64,000 nucleotides of DNA from Polycladidibacter stylochi (GCF_001562055.1 NZ_LLWE01000019.1:1-64000), one strand, 5' to 3'. Counted from the first letter of the stretch, positions 36,300-45,978 are shown. Notes: generated from the letters alone by a model not told the origin. Made by a program: numbers and translations.

Positions 36300-37337
36300 T
36301 TAGGCATCTGTAAGGTTGTTGTACCAGGCACGCCCTTTGAGCTCCAGCAAGTACGACTGCGGATTGCGTGCATAACCGGCCAGACCGTCAAGTGCCGGGC
36401 AGTGATGGTTCACAATGAATGTTGGAATGGTTTTCATGATTGCTTCATGTGGTGCTTTGGCTTCAAAATTGCGCCTGAAATTACCATCGTTCAGCCAGCC
36501 CGCAATTTTAGGGGGGATACCGCCTGCCAGATAAACACCACCTCGGGCCAAGGTTGTTAATGCAAAGTCGCCAGCAACACGCCCTAAAGCTGCTGCAAAC
36601 AAGCGCAGTACTTTTTGCGCGACTTCATCGCCGTCATCAGCTGCATTTGGCACATCGGACGGGCTTTCGTATTGCCGCATTTCGCCATCAACCTGCATGA
36701 CTGCACGCGCAAGATTGATCAGCCCGCGACCACAAATTATCTGCTCCGCGCCAATACGCCCGCCATTGCGTGCAATATGTGGCCAGATTTCATATTCCTC
36801 ATCAGTAAGCGGGCCCAATTCCACATGGCCCCCCTCTCCGGGGACAGGTATCCACATACCGTTGGCATGTATCATCGTGGCAGCCCCAAGGCCGGTGCCC
36901 GGACCAAGTACGAATTTCGTGGAATCAGGCTGTAAAACCCCGCCGCCTACCTTAATAAGATCGGTATCTTGCAGAACAGGCAAAGCAAGGGCCTGGGCTT
37001 CAAAGTCGTTAACAATGGCGATAGCTGACAGTCCCAGCACCCTATTAATCTTCTGGGGCTCGATGACCCATGGTGCATTGGTGAGGGCAATTTTATCGCC
37101 CGTTACCGGACCGGCAACAGCCAGGATAGCCGAACGTGGCTTTTGCGGGCACGTGGCAATCACCCGGTCAATAATGGCCGCCTCAATGCTTTCATAGGCC
37201 GCGGTCGAGACTTTACCATAATGGCAAATTTCTGAATTGGCACTTTCGACAATCGCAAATCGTGCGTTTGTGCCGCCAATATCTGCAACCAAAACGGGAA
37301 ACTCAAGAGACTGTGAAGATATCGCCATTTTATTCAT
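36300..37337 (-). CDS. glk: Glucokinase
   Basis: A 345-aa Glk-family (not ROK) hexokinase that phosphorylates glucose with ATP. The phosphate-binding motif ADIGGTNARFA (18-28), catalytic region IVNDFEAQALALP with the Asp, and the adenosine motifs GPGTGLGAA and LAGGIPPKI are all present. It lies 5 nt after mgsA on the same strand, and the mgsA stop codon falls in the glk ribosome-site region, so the two are co-translated. The first ATG is kept; a second three codons later is possible. Confidence 0.96.
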   Translation of the reverse strand: MNKMAISSQSLEFPVLVADIGGTNARFAIVESANSEICHYGKVSTAAYESIEAAIIDRVIATCPQKPRSAILAVAGPVTGDKIALTNAPWVIEPQKINRVLGLSAIAIVNDFEAQALALPVLQDTDLIKVGGGVLQPDSTKFVLGPGTGLGAATMIHANGMWIPVPGEGGHVELGPLTDEEYEIWPHIARNGGRIGAEQIICGRGLINLARAVMQVDGEMRQYESPSDVPNAADDGDEVAQKVLRLFAAALGRVAGDFALTTLARGGVYLAGGIPPKIAGWLNDGNFRRNFEAKAPHEAIMKTIPTFIVNHHCPALDGLAGYARNPQSYLLELKGRAWYNNLTDA

Positions 37338-37342
37338 TTAGA

Positions 37343-37762
37343 TCACCGGGAAATTTCTGGAGTGCTTGAGGTGCTCTGAAGACCGGCAAGCTTGGCACTG
37401 CGTAAAATTATATCGGCTGTACTACGGTTGAGTGCCATGGGAATATCGTAGACGAGCGAAAGGCGCATAAGGGCCTTTACATCCACATCATGTGGCATGG
37501 GAGAGAGGGGGTCGACAAAGAAAAACAAACCATCAAGTTTGCCCTCAGAGATCATAGCACCGATTTGCTGATCGCCTCCCAAAGGACCACTTTTTAAACG
37601 GGTAAGACTAAGCGAAGGGCAGGCTTCAAGAATACGTCCGCCTGTTGTGCCGGTGCCGTATAATTTGTAGCTGCTTAATTTATCTTCATGCTGCTTGGCA
37701 AAGGCAACCATCTCGTCTTTTTTGGCATCGTGTGCAACCAGTGCAACTGATTTCGTGCTCAT
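37343..37762 (-). CDS. mgsA: Methylglyoxal synthase
   Basis: A 139-aa cytoplasmic enzyme that converts dihydroxyacetone phosphate to methylglyoxal and phosphate. It provides a bypass that relieves sugar-phosphate build-up. Family motifs are [12 protein letters not shown] (9-20), TGTTGGRI (about 37-44), [12 protein letters not shown] with the catalytic Asp, and [18 protein letters not shown]. It precedes glk with a 5-nt gap, linking glucose phosphorylation with the bypass. Confidence 0.96.
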   Translation of the reverse strand: MSTKSVALVAHDAKKDEMVAFAKQHEDKLSSYKLYGTGTTGGRILEACPSLSLTRLKSGPLGGDQQIGAMISEGKLDGLFFFVDPLSPMPHDVDVKALMRLSLVYDIPMALNRSTADIILRSAKLAGLQSTSSTPEISR

Positions 37763-38100
37763 GCTGCGCGTCCCTCCCTGGTATTTTTATAACTACCTAT
37801 AGTTCTCGTTTACAGTGCCATACACCACATGTGAAGCACGAGAGTAAAGGCGTTTTGCCACACCTACTGTAATTTATTTTAGTAACCTAATAAAATCACG
37901 AGCATGCATCAAGAATCTACTATTTTTTGTATCCGATAAAAATTAGGGAATAAATACCATGGGGATATGAATATTTTGGGAAAGTGCATAGGCTAGAAAA
38001 GCAGGTAGGTGGAGAAGAGAGGCTTCCCCCAACTACCTTACATATTGGAGTGTACTTAATAACGCAGCTCTACCCAATATATTGGGGAGATTATTCATGG
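37763..38100. other. Intergenic region with a 14-bp palindrome
   Basis: No gene is supported in these 338 bases. CCCAATATATTGGG at 38073-38086 is a perfect palindrome 15 nt beyond the end of the DUF1194 gene. It could be a regulator-binding site or part of a transcription end. The remainder is mgsA leader and AT-rich spacer. Confidence 0.5.
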
Positions 38101-38883
38101 CTAGTTAAAGATAGAGCAATTGACTTTCTTTCGTTGCTTGGCTGGTAGCAGCTTTGGATTAACTGAAGTTACACCGGCGATTTCCAGAATCATCTTTAAG
38201 CGAATGGCATCGCTAAAATGCTCGATAGAGCGGACGGGAATAGAAAAGGCCCCAGCGCCACCAATCACGCAATCTTGAAAGTAGTGATCGAGATTAAGCA
38301 TGGATTGCCACGACAGATTTTCCTCTTTGAGCATCAACGGTAATCCATTGATGACAATACCATCTCGTATAGCCTCGTCTCTTGCTTGCAAAACGGCACG
38401 CCCTTGATTGTTCGGGCCATCGCCTGAAATATCCAGAACCTGCCGCAGGCCTTGGTACTGGTTTTGAGCAAAAAGCTTTTTGGAAAAGTCAATAACGGAT
38501 GAGATCGATGTGCGCTGAACTTTGCGTAGGGGTTGCTCGGCGATACGTGCCGCAAACATTTCGGCACTTTTCATATCCGAGATAACTTGCCAATCAGCAA
38601 TGATAAACTGTTCGCCATCTCCCCCCCATTCTAAGTACAAAACAGCGATTTTCCCGTTGGCTCCATAACTGACGGCATCCAAAAACTCCTGTGATGTGAG
38701 TGCGGAGATATAGCCCTCACGCTGAACGCGCTGCTCCTCCGGGTCCATCGACTGGGAAATATCGACAGCAAGGATCAACTCGACGTCAACAACATGCTCA
38801 TTCGCTTGCGCAATGTTGGACATGAAAACAAAGGCGCAACCCGCAACAATACAGCGTAACCTATTGAAAAGAGTGTGTTTCAT
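38101..38883 (-). CDS. Secreted DUF1194 / von Willebrand A domain protein
   Basis: A 260-aa protein with a signal peptide (1-27, ending AQANEH) and a DUF1194 domain, a bacterial relative of the von Willebrand factor A fold. The metal-binding DxSxS motif reads A-V-D-I-S-Q-S-M-D (about 33-41), and a distal Asp lies in DISGDGPNNQG. The ATG at 38883 has AGGAGG 10 nt upstream; an in-frame extension upstream would spoil the signal peptide. Function is unknown. It is not grouped with a MoxR ATPase or other usual vWA partners here. Confidence 0.88.
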   Translation of the reverse strand: MKHTLFNRLRCIVAGCAFVFMSNIAQANEHVVDVELILAVDISQSMDPEEQRVQREGYISALTSQEFLDAVSYGANGKIAVLYLEWGGDGEQFIIADWQVISDMKSAEMFAARIAEQPLRKVQRTSISSVIDFSKKLFAQNQYQGLRQVLDISGDGPNNQGRAVLQARDEAIRDGIVINGLPLMLKEENLSWQSMLNLDHYFQDCVIGGAGAFSIPVRSIEHFSDAIRLKMILEIAGVTSVNPKLLPAKQRKKVNCSIFN

Positions 38884-39609
38884 ATTGAGTTTGCCTCCTG
38901 TTATTCTTATTTGCTGTCGGAAAGGCAAACACTAATCATAAAGAACAACAGTTAGGTTAAATCTGGAATTCTTGGTTTAATGGTATTGGCAGGGTTCTAT
39001 TAGCAGTAAGTTTCGGTTTTTTGAGCTATACTGCATGCAATGAATGCGATGATTCTTTGAATCTATGGATATCCTTGATATTTAATAGGCAGACGTTGAC
39101 CTTGTCAGAGGTGACATCTAATGCAGTACACAAACGTGGTGCGCAAGAATGAACAGGTGGTTATACTTACAATATGCAAGTTCTATAAGTATTCCCCGAC
39201 GTTACTCTGTGCCTCGAAGGTTGCCTAAGCAAAAAACAGGACATTTTCACATATAAACCTCTTGACCAAAAACCGTGAGTGGTGCAACAGTTCCTCTGAA
39301 ATATTTGTCGTTCTATGAATATTTCTTCAATACTTGGGTTGGCTTTAATTGTATGTGCTGGCTTGGTATTGGCAAAAAAGACAGGGGCGAAGTGATGCTG
39401 AGTGCCTAACATTTGATAGGTTCATTGAAATCGATAGAGTTTTCTTTGAAACGATAGACCTTCAGGGTTACAGTGACGCAGGAGTTCTTAAGCGTTGAAG
39501 TAAGTGCTGCTATGGTTCACAAGGGCTTAAGTGTAAAAGCTAAAGTATCTGAACAGTAACCACAATGAACTATAAGCATTAAGCAAGTCGTATCGGAAGG
39601 GCAAAAATA
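38884..39609. other. 726-base stretch without a convincing gene
   Basis: Long gap between the divergent DUF1194 gene and the nucleoside-cluster regulator. It has no coding signature on either strand. The only item noted is a 26-codon frame at 39315-39395 coding a short hydrophobic peptide, without a ribosome-binding site. The promoter of the regulator gene presumably lies in the last 200 bases. Confidence 0.5.
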
Positions 39610-40584
39610 GTGAAAACAGCCGATTGGACCAACTCTTTAGCAATTCGCGCCGCTTGGATGTCTTTTATTGGCCGTTCAACGCAAGGGGAAATTGCCAAAA
39701 GACTAGGGGTTTCGCCAGCTAAAGTACATCGCCTTATCGCACATGCACAAAAAGAGGGCCTGATAAAATTTCAAGTCGAGGCCCGGCCTGCTGAGTGTAT
39801 GGCGCTTGAACAAAAATTCGCCGATAAAAAAGCTTTAACCAATTGTTTTATTGCCCCTGATATGGGGCCGGTGGAAGACCCGTTTTATGGTATCGCATCC
39901 ATTGCCGGACAGTTTTTGCATCGCTTGTTGCAATCAGATGAAGTGACCCGGATCGGGATTGGTATGGGGCGAACGCTTAAAGCGACCGTCTCTTCCATGC
40001 CTTTAATGCAAAAGCCGGAGTTGAACGTGGTTTCGATTTCGGGTTCCTTAACCCGCCGTCTTTCTGCCAACCCCTATGACGTTGTACAGCAACTACAAAG
40101 CCTCATCGGTGCCGAAGGCTTTTACTTGCCCGTACCTTACATGGCAGAATCAAAAGAGCAGCGCGACATGTTTTTAGCGCAGCGGTCGGTTCAAGAGCTC
40201 TTGGCCAGAGCCCGCGGCTCTGACGCTTTTGTGGTTGGCATCGGTGCCCTGCATTGGGACAGCCACCTGATACAGCGTCGATTGATTACCGAGGTGGAGC
40301 ACAACGAGCTTAAGGAAAGTGCTGCCTGCTGTGATTTTATGGGCCGCTTTATTGATAAAACAGGCGCGTTATGCCCGGTATCGCTTAATGACAAGGCCGT
40401 TGGATTGCATTTTGAAGATGTGAGGGGGGCGCGCGTTGTGGCTGTTGCCAGCGGTGCCGATAAAGCAGAAGCCACTTTGGCGGCCTTGAACACAGGCGTT
40501 ATCACCGATTTGCTGATTGATGAACAATTGGCCCAAGAATTGTCTTCGCTGATGGAAAATGAGGAAAGCGAAACCGCAAGGTAA
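39610..40584 (+). CDS. SorC/DeoR-type sugar-binding transcriptional regulator
   Basis: A 324-aa regulator. The N-terminal helix-turn-helix reads S-T-Q-G-E-I-A-K-R-L-G-V-S-P-A-K-V-H-R (about 23-41). It is followed by a SorC-family effector domain (about 65-315) that binds phosphorylated sugars. The family includes the B. subtilis deoxyribonucleoside regulator DeoR, which senses deoxyribose-5-phosphate. Its place 74 nt upstream of a nucleoside importer and deo genes suggests it controls them, probably as a repressor released by (deoxy)ribose phosphates. The start is GTG with GGAAGG upstream. Confidence 0.92.
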   Translation: MKTADWTNSLAIRAAWMSFIGRSTQGEIAKRLGVSPAKVHRLIAHAQKEGLIKFQVEARPAECMALEQKFADKKALTNCFIAPDMGPVEDPFYGIASIAGQFLHRLLQSDEVTRIGIGMGRTLKATVSSMPLMQKPELNVVSISGSLTRRLSANPYDVVQQLQSLIGAEGFYLPVPYMAESKEQRDMFLAQRSVQELLARARGSDAFVVGIGALHWDSHLIQRRLITEVEHNELKESAACCDFMGRFIDKTGALCPVSLNDKAVGLHFEDVRGARVVAVASGADKAEATLAALNTGVITDLLIDEQLAQELSSLMENEESETAR

Positions 40585-40658
40585 AAGCACCCACTGGCGA
40601 AGAGAATAAACCCAGCGTTTTCACTTCACTGTGTAACTGGCAAACTGAGGAATAGAAC

Positions 40659-41654
40659 GTGAAAAAAACAATAATCGGAACAGCCATTCTTGCAGCCTCG
40701 CTAACGGGTGCAGCCTACGCCAAAGATATTAAACCGGGGGTGGTTTATGATTTTGGCGGTCGTAATGACCGCTCGTTCAACGAAGCCGCTTACAAAGGCG
40801 CACATATGTTCTCCAAATCGACTGGAGTTTCATATCGTGACTTTGAAATTCAAAACGACTCGCAGCGGCAACAGGCGCTGCGCAATTTTGCCCGCCGCGG
40901 TCTTTCGCCGATTATCACTGTAGGTTTTGCGCAGGCAAGCGCACTCGAAAAGGTTGCTAAAGAATTTCCAGATACGAAATTCGCTATTATTGACACCGTT
41001 GTTGACTTGCCCAACGTCCGCTCCATTGTCTTCCGCGAAGAGCAAGGCTCCTATTTGGTTGGTATGTTGGCGGAAATGGCCTCCAAAACCGGCAAGGTTG
41101 GCTTTGTTGGCGGTATGGATGTACCGCTCATTCGTAAATTCGAATGTGGCTACAAACAAGGTGTTAAAGCCATCAACAAAGATGCCGAAGTCTTCGAAAA
41201 CATGACTGGCACAACGGGCGCGGCGTGGACCGACCCGGTTAAGGGCGGTGAATTGGCTCGCTCGCAGTTTGCCCGTGGGGCGGATGTGGTGTTCCATGCT
41301 GCTGGGGGAACCGGCATTGGTGTGCTGCAAGCTGCTGCTGATGAAGGCAAATTAGGCATTGGTGTTGATTCCAACCAGAACCACCTACACCCGGGCCATG
41401 TACTGACTTCTATGGTGAAAGGTGTTGACGTTGCTGTCGACAAAACACTGAAAGATGCCATGAATGATAAGTGGACCTCAGGTGTTTATGTGCTTGGCCT
41501 TGAAGGTAATGGCGTTTATTGGGCTCTGGATGAATACAACAAGGACCTCATCACACCCGAGATGAAAAAGAAGGTCGACCAAGCACGCGCTGATATTATC
41601 AGCGGCAAGATCAAAGTGCACGATTACATGACGGATAACTCCTGTCCGTTCTAG
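40659..41654 (+). CDS. BMP-family nucleoside ABC transporter, substrate-binding protein
   Basis: A 331-aa periplasmic binding protein of the BMP/Med family (PnrA-like), which bind purine or other nucleosides. It has a signal peptide (1-21, ending AAYAKD) and the family motif GVVYDFGGRNDRSFNEAAYKGA (about 28-49). GFVGGMDVPLIRKFECGYKQG and a GVDSNQNHLHPG ligand loop follow. No lipobox is present, so it is soluble. The start is GTG with GAGG upstream. It leads the importer genes and is followed by a strong hairpin that may raise its level above the membrane parts. Confidence 0.95.
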   Translation: MKKTIIGTAILAASLTGAAYAKDIKPGVVYDFGGRNDRSFNEAAYKGAHMFSKSTGVSYRDFEIQNDSQRQQALRNFARRGLSPIITVGFAQASALEKVAKEFPDTKFAIIDTVVDLPNVRSIVFREEQGSYLVGMLAEMASKTGKVGFVGGMDVPLIRKFECGYKQGVKAINKDAEVFENMTGTTGAAWTDPVKGGELARSQFARGADVVFHAAGGTGIGVLQAAADEGKLGIGVDSNQNHLHPGHVLTSMVKGVDVAVDKTLKDAMNDKWTSGVYVLGLEGNGVYWALDEYNKDLITPEMKKKVDQARADIISGKIKVHDYMTDNSCPF

Positions 41655-41661
41655 GAAATTA

Positions 41662-41692
41662 TGCGCCCGTTCACGCGTTGTGCGGGCGCATT
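41662..41692 (+). other. Stable hairpin after the binding-protein gene
   Basis: ATGCGCCCG (41662-41670) pairs with CGGGCGCAT (41684-41692). Inside them CAC (41673-41675) pairs with GTG (41681-41683). It begins 7 nt past the stop codon and has no U-tract. Such stems after binding-protein genes often protect the upstream mRNA or cause partial termination, giving more binding protein than permease. Confidence 0.65.
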
Positions 41693-41846
41693 CGCATAAA
41701 GCTTGTGCAATAGGAGCTACTTTCAGGTCTGTTGGGGAGCAACCTACGGAAGTTGGCATAAGTTAACAAAGCCATAGCAAACCAGAATGGTTGATTGTGT
41801 GGCCCTTTAGGCTGCACCAAGGCACAAATAAACCGGAGTTGGGCAG

Positions 41847-43427
41847 GTGACTGAGAGACTTGGGCAACCGCAAGCTGGTGCTGCCATAGCACAGAGCGAA
41901 ATTCCGGCAATCGAGCTTCGAGGCATAGGTAAAAGCTTCGGTCCGGTTGTCGCCAATAAAGATATTGACTTGGTCGTGGGTAAGGGCTCCATACACGGGA
42001 TTATCGGCGAAAATGGTGCCGGTAAATCGACCTTGATGTCAATTCTCTACGGGTTTTATGGGGCGGATACTGGTGAGATTTTTATCTCCGGTAAAAAAGC
42101 AAAAATTCCGGATTCCAAAACAGCAATCGAAAAAGGCATCGGCATGGTTCATCAGCACTTTATGCTGGTGGATACTTTTAGTGTCGTTGAAAATGTCATG
42201 TTGGGGGCCGAAGGCGGTGCGCTACTCAACAAAGGGATTGCCCAAGCACGTAAAGAGTTGGCACGTCTGGCCGACGAATACGATATGCGGGTAGACCCCG
42301 ATGCTATTGTTGGGGAATTGCCTGTTGGCTTGCAACAGCGCGTTGAAATATTAAAAGCACTATATCGCGGTGCCGATGTTCTTATTCTTGACGAGCCAAC
42401 TGGCGTTCTGACACCGGCAGAAGCGGACCACCTGTTTAGGATACTTGAAGTTCTGCGTGATCAGGGCAAAACAGTTTTGCTCATTACCCACAAACTGCGC
42501 GAGATTATGCATATTACCGATACGGTTTCGGTAATGCGGCGCGGTGAAATGGTGGCAACACGCAAAACGGCCCAAACCTCTATGAGCGAGCTGGCCGAGC
42601 TTATGGTGGGCCGCTCTGTATTGCTGGAAGTGGACAAGCAGCCGGCGAGCCCTGGGAAAACACTGCTGAAGGTCGAAGGGCTGAATGTGGTTGACGAGCG
42701 CGGCGTTCGCCGTGTGAAAGATGTTTCCCTTGAGGTGAAAGCAGGTGAAATTCTGGGGGTTGCCGGAGTTTCGGGTAACGGTCAATCGCAGCTTCTTGCT
42801 GCGCTTTCAGGTATTATCCGTGCGCACACTGGCCAGATTGAAATTGTAGGCCATAAACTCGATTTGAGTGATAAGCATGGCGCGGCTGTCATGCGTGAAT
42901 ATGGCATGAGCCACGTTCCGGAAGATCGCCATAAAATGGGCCTGATTAATGCATTCCCCGAGTATGAGAACTCGATCTTGGGCTATCATGGTGCCCAAAA
43001 ATACTCCAAGGGCCTGACACTGGATATTGCCGCCATTCGCAAAGAAGCCGAAGAGCGCATTGAAAAGTATGACATTCGCCCGCCAAGTACCGAGTTGCAA
43101 GTTGCCAAGTTCTCGGGGGGGAACCAGCAAAAAATCGTTCTGGCGCGCGAGATTGAGTGCGATCCGGATGTATTGCTCGTCGGTCAGCCCACACGTGGCG
43201 TTGATATTGGCGCGATTGAGTACATTCACAAGCGGATTATCGAAATGCGCGATGCTGGCAAAGCGGTTCTTCTCGTTTCCGTTGAGCTTGATGAAATCCG
43301 TTCGCTCTCTGATCGGATCATTGTCATGTTCGATGGCGAAATCGTTGGCGAGCGTGGACCGGAAGCAACCGAAACGGATTTGGGTTGCCTGATGGCCGGT
43401 GTGCGTGATGGAGATCAGCCATCATGA
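41847..43427 (+). CDS. Nucleoside ABC transporter, double ATP-binding protein
   Basis: A 526-aa ATPase with two nucleotide-binding domains, as in the sugar/nucleoside importer family. The first (about 22-255) has Walker A GENGAGKST, a signature region ELPVGLQQRVEILKAL and Walker B VLILDEPTGVL. The second (about 270-510) has a degenerate Walker A (GVSGNGQSQ) but a good signature SGGNQQKIVLARE. The first site therefore probably does most hydrolysis. It starts with GTG, 192 nt after the binding-protein gene, and precedes both permeases. Confidence 0.96.
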   Translation: MTERLGQPQAGAAIAQSEIPAIELRGIGKSFGPVVANKDIDLVVGKGSIHGIIGENGAGKSTLMSILYGFYGADTGEIFISGKKAKIPDSKTAIEKGIGMVHQHFMLVDTFSVVENVMLGAEGGALLNKGIAQARKELARLADEYDMRVDPDAIVGELPVGLQQRVEILKALYRGADVLILDEPTGVLTPAEADHLFRILEVLRDQGKTVLLITHKLREIMHITDTVSVMRRGEMVATRKTAQTSMSELAELMVGRSVLLEVDKQPASPGKTLLKVEGLNVVDERGVRRVKDVSLEVKAGEILGVAGVSGNGQSQLLAALSGIIRAHTGQIEIVGHKLDLSDKHGAAVMREYGMSHVPEDRHKMGLINAFPEYENSILGYHGAQKYSKGLTLDIAAIRKEAEERIEKYDIRPPSTELQVAKFSGGNQQKIVLAREIECDPDVLLVGQPTRGVDIGAIEYIHKRIIEMRDAGKAVLLVSVELDEIRSLSDRIIVMFDGEIVGERGPEATETDLGCLMAGVRDGDQPS

Positions 43428-43493
43428 CGATAATCACAGAACAAATTTGCGCATCCAATTTCACAGATTCATTTAAGAATAGGAAGGCTTGAT

Positions 43494-44606
43494 ATGGCAC
43501 GAGGACAATTGCCCCGTTGGGTTGACTACGTTCTGCTTCCGGCTTTGAACCTGCTTGCCGCCTTTTTCGTATCTGGCCTTGTGGTCGTTCTTATCGGTGA
43601 AGATCCGTTTGAAGCGGTAAAATGGATCCTTTACGGTGCACTGGGCTATGGTGAGGGGATCGGCTATACGCTGTTTTATGCCACCAATTTTATTTTTACC
43701 GGTCTTGCTGTTGCCGTTGCATTCCACGCGGGCCTTTTCAATATTGGCGGTGAAGGACAAGCCTATATCGGCGGTTTGGGTATCGCGCTGGCCTGTTTGG
43801 CGCTCGATCATATTGTGCCATGGTGGGTCACACTGCCATTCGCTATTTTGGGCGGTGCACTATTTGGTGCCGCTTGGGCGTTTATTCCCGCCTGGTTGCA
43901 GGCCAAGCGTGGTTCGCACGTCGTTATCACCACCATTATGTTCAATTACATTGCTGCCAACATCATGGTGTATTTGCTTTCCAATGTGATGATCCCGAAA
44001 GGGTCCATGCAACCGGCAAGCCGCAACTTTGATGTTGGGGGGCAGCTACCGTGGCTGCGCACCATATTCCCGAGTTTTGATTTGGGGCAGTCACCTGTAA
44101 ACCTTGCGCTGTTTATAGCTTTGATCGCATGTGTTTTTGTTTGGGTGCTCATATGGCGCACCAAATTGGGCTTTGAAATGCGCTCTTTAGGGGCCAACCC
44201 GACAGCGGCAGAGTACGCCGGGATATCTCCTTTACGCATCACAATCATCACCATGCTGATCTCCGGTGGTTTGGCTGGCCTGATGGGCATGAACGAGGTG
44301 ATGGGGGCACAGTCGAAGCTTTTGCTCGACTTCACCGCAGGCTACGGTTTTGTGGGTATCGCTGTCGCATTAATGGGCCGCAACCATCCTGTTGGTATTA
44401 TTCTGGCCTCTCTACTTTTTGGCCTGCTTTACCAAGGTGGAGCGGAACTCGCCTTTGAAATTCCCAGTATCACCCGCGATATGATCGTGGTTATTCAGGC
44501 CTTTGTGATTTTGTTCGCCGGTGCACTTGAACACCTGTTCCGTCCAGCAGTTGTTGCCTTCTTCAACCGCTTTGTAACGGCAAAGAATGGTCAGGAGACA
44601 GCCTAA
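43494..44606 (+). CDS. Nucleoside ABC transporter permease (first)
   Basis: A 370-aa inner-membrane permease of the BPD_transp_2 (branched-chain amino acid/ribose type) family with about nine hydrophobic segments. Its family motif GLFNIGGEGQAYIGGL (about 78-93) and the cytoplasmic-loop sequence RSLGANPTAAEYAGI (about 222-236) are typical of nucleoside permeases of the NupP/YufP kind. It pairs with the next gene product, whose ATG overlaps this stop codon, indicating translational coupling. Confidence 0.95.
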   Translation: MARGQLPRWVDYVLLPALNLLAAFFVSGLVVVLIGEDPFEAVKWILYGALGYGEGIGYTLFYATNFIFTGLAVAVAFHAGLFNIGGEGQAYIGGLGIALACLALDHIVPWWVTLPFAILGGALFGAAWAFIPAWLQAKRGSHVVITTIMFNYIAANIMVYLLSNVMIPKGSMQPASRNFDVGGQLPWLRTIFPSFDLGQSPVNLALFIALIACVFVWVLIWRTKLGFEMRSLGANPTAAEYAGISPLRITIITMLISGGLAGLMGMNEVMGAQSKLLLDFTAGYGFVGIAVALMGRNHPVGIILASLLFGLLYQGGAELAFEIPSITRDMIVVIQAFVILFAGALEHLFRPAVVAFFNRFVTAKNGQETA

Positions 44607-45574
44607 TGTATGAGACTATAATTCTTATTCTTGATAGTACTGTACGCCTTTCTGTTCCTTTGCTGTTCGCGTGTTTGGCAGGTCTTTACTCTGAACGTTC
44701 TGGGGTCGTTGATATCGGCCTTGAGGGCAAGATGTTGGGCGGTGCATTCGCCGCTGGTGCTGCTGCATATGTTACCGGCAGTGCCTGGGCTGGTCTTGGC
44801 GCCGCTGTAATTGTTTCGATTATGCTGGCGTTAATTCATGGATTTGCCTCCATTACCCAGCGCGGCAACCAGGTGGTTACCGGTGTTGCCATTAACTTTC
44901 TGGCAGCTGGCCTCACTATTTTGCTCGGTCAGGCATGGTTTAAGCAAGGTGGGCGTACCCCGCAGCTGGAACACTCTGCAAGGTTTGGCGAAATCACCCT
45001 GCCTTTTGCCGATAGCGTAAAAGATGTGCCGTACATCGGCTTGTTGTACTCCGAGTTAATCTCGGGTCATAACATTCTTGTTTATCTGTCTTTCTTGGCG
45101 GTGCCATTCACATGGTGGGTTATTTTCCGCACCCGTTTTGGCCTTCGCTTGCGGGCTGTTGGCGAAAGCCCTGCAGCAGTAGACACCGCTGGTATTTCGG
45201 TGACTTGGCTGCGCTATCGTGCGGTAATTATGTGCGGTGTCTTTACCGGTTTTGCAGGCACTTATTTGGCGATTGGCCAGTCAGCAGGCTTCATTAAGGA
45301 TATGAGTGCCGGTAAAGGTTTTATTGCCTTGGCTGCGCTTATCTTTGCAAAGTGGCAACCTAAAAATGCCATGTTTGCTTGCCTGCTCTTTGGTTTCTTG
45401 GACGCAGTGGCCATTCGTATGCAAGGGCAGGAAATTCCCGGCATTGGTGAAGTGCCTGTCCAGATTTTCCAGGCAATGCCGTATATCCTGACGGTTATTT
45501 TGCTGGCTGGTTTTGTTGGCCGTGCAATACCGCCGAAAGCCTCTGGCATTCCATATGTGAAGGAGCGCACCTAA
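44606..45574 (+). CDS. Nucleoside ABC transporter permease (second)
   Basis: A 322-aa permease of the same family as its upstream neighbour, with eight or nine membrane helices. Motifs are SGVVDIGLEGKMLGGAFAAG (about 32-51) and RAVGESPAAVDTAGI (about 181-195), the coupling loop that contacts the ATPase. Its start shares a base with the preceding stop, and its own stop shares a base with the start of cdd, so permeases and first catabolic enzyme are translated together. Confidence 0.95.
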   Translation: MYETIILILDSTVRLSVPLLFACLAGLYSERSGVVDIGLEGKMLGGAFAAGAAAYVTGSAWAGLGAAVIVSIMLALIHGFASITQRGNQVVTGVAINFLAAGLTILLGQAWFKQGGRTPQLEHSARFGEITLPFADSVKDVPYIGLLYSELISGHNILVYLSFLAVPFTWWVIFRTRFGLRLRAVGESPAAVDTAGISVTWLRYRAVIMCGVFTGFAGTYLAIGQSAGFIKDMSAGKGFIALAALIFAKWQPKNAMFACLLFGFLDAVAIRMQGQEIPGIGEVPVQIFQAMPYILTVILLAGFVGRAIPPKASGIPYVKERT

Positions 45575-45969
45575 TGAGTGTTTTCGATAGTTTGTTTGCG
45601 GAGGCCAAAACTGCCCGCGAAACCGCATATGTACCGTATTCGCGTTTTAAGGTCGGCGCTGCGATCCTTACCAATAACGATAGTGTCGTTTCGGGCTGCA
45701 ATGTGGAAAATGCCGCGTATCCGGAAGGCACCTGTGCCGAAGCGGGTGCTATTGCTGCCATGATCCGCGCGGGCAGTTCGCGGATTAAAGAGGTGGTGGT
45801 TATCGCTGATGCAGCCCTTTGCACCCCTTGTGGTGGTTGCCGCCAAAAACTGAAGGAATTTGCAGATAACGATGTCAAGGTTCACGTTGCCAACCTTGAG
45901 GGTCTGCGCCGAACTTTCACTGTTGGCGAGTTGCTGCCAGCAGGTTTTGAGCTAGAAGAACAAAACTGA
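45574..45969 (+). CDS. cdd: Cytidine deaminase
   Basis: A 131-aa homotetrameric-type cytidine/deoxycytidine deaminase giving (deoxy)uridine and ammonia. The zinc site is Cys-Ala-Glu (TCAEAGAI, about 51-58), with the catalytic Glu, and PCGGCRQ (about 88-94) giving two more Cys ligands. The substrate motif C-N-V-E-N-A-A-Y (about 41-48) is complete. The start overlaps the second permease stop. Its products feed DeoA and then Upp. Confidence 0.97.
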   Translation: MSVFDSLFAEAKTARETAYVPYSRFKVGAAILTNNDSVVSGCNVENAAYPEGTCAEAGAIAAMIRAGSSRIKEVVVIADAALCTPCGGCRQKLKEFADNDVKVHVANLEGLRRTFTVGELLPAGFELEEQN

Positions 45970-45978
45970 GGAACAGTC

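Noticed and set aside
39167-39412. 81-aa minus-strand frame in the gap before the regulator gene
   Set aside because: Unnatural composition, no ribosome site and no domain; probably chance.
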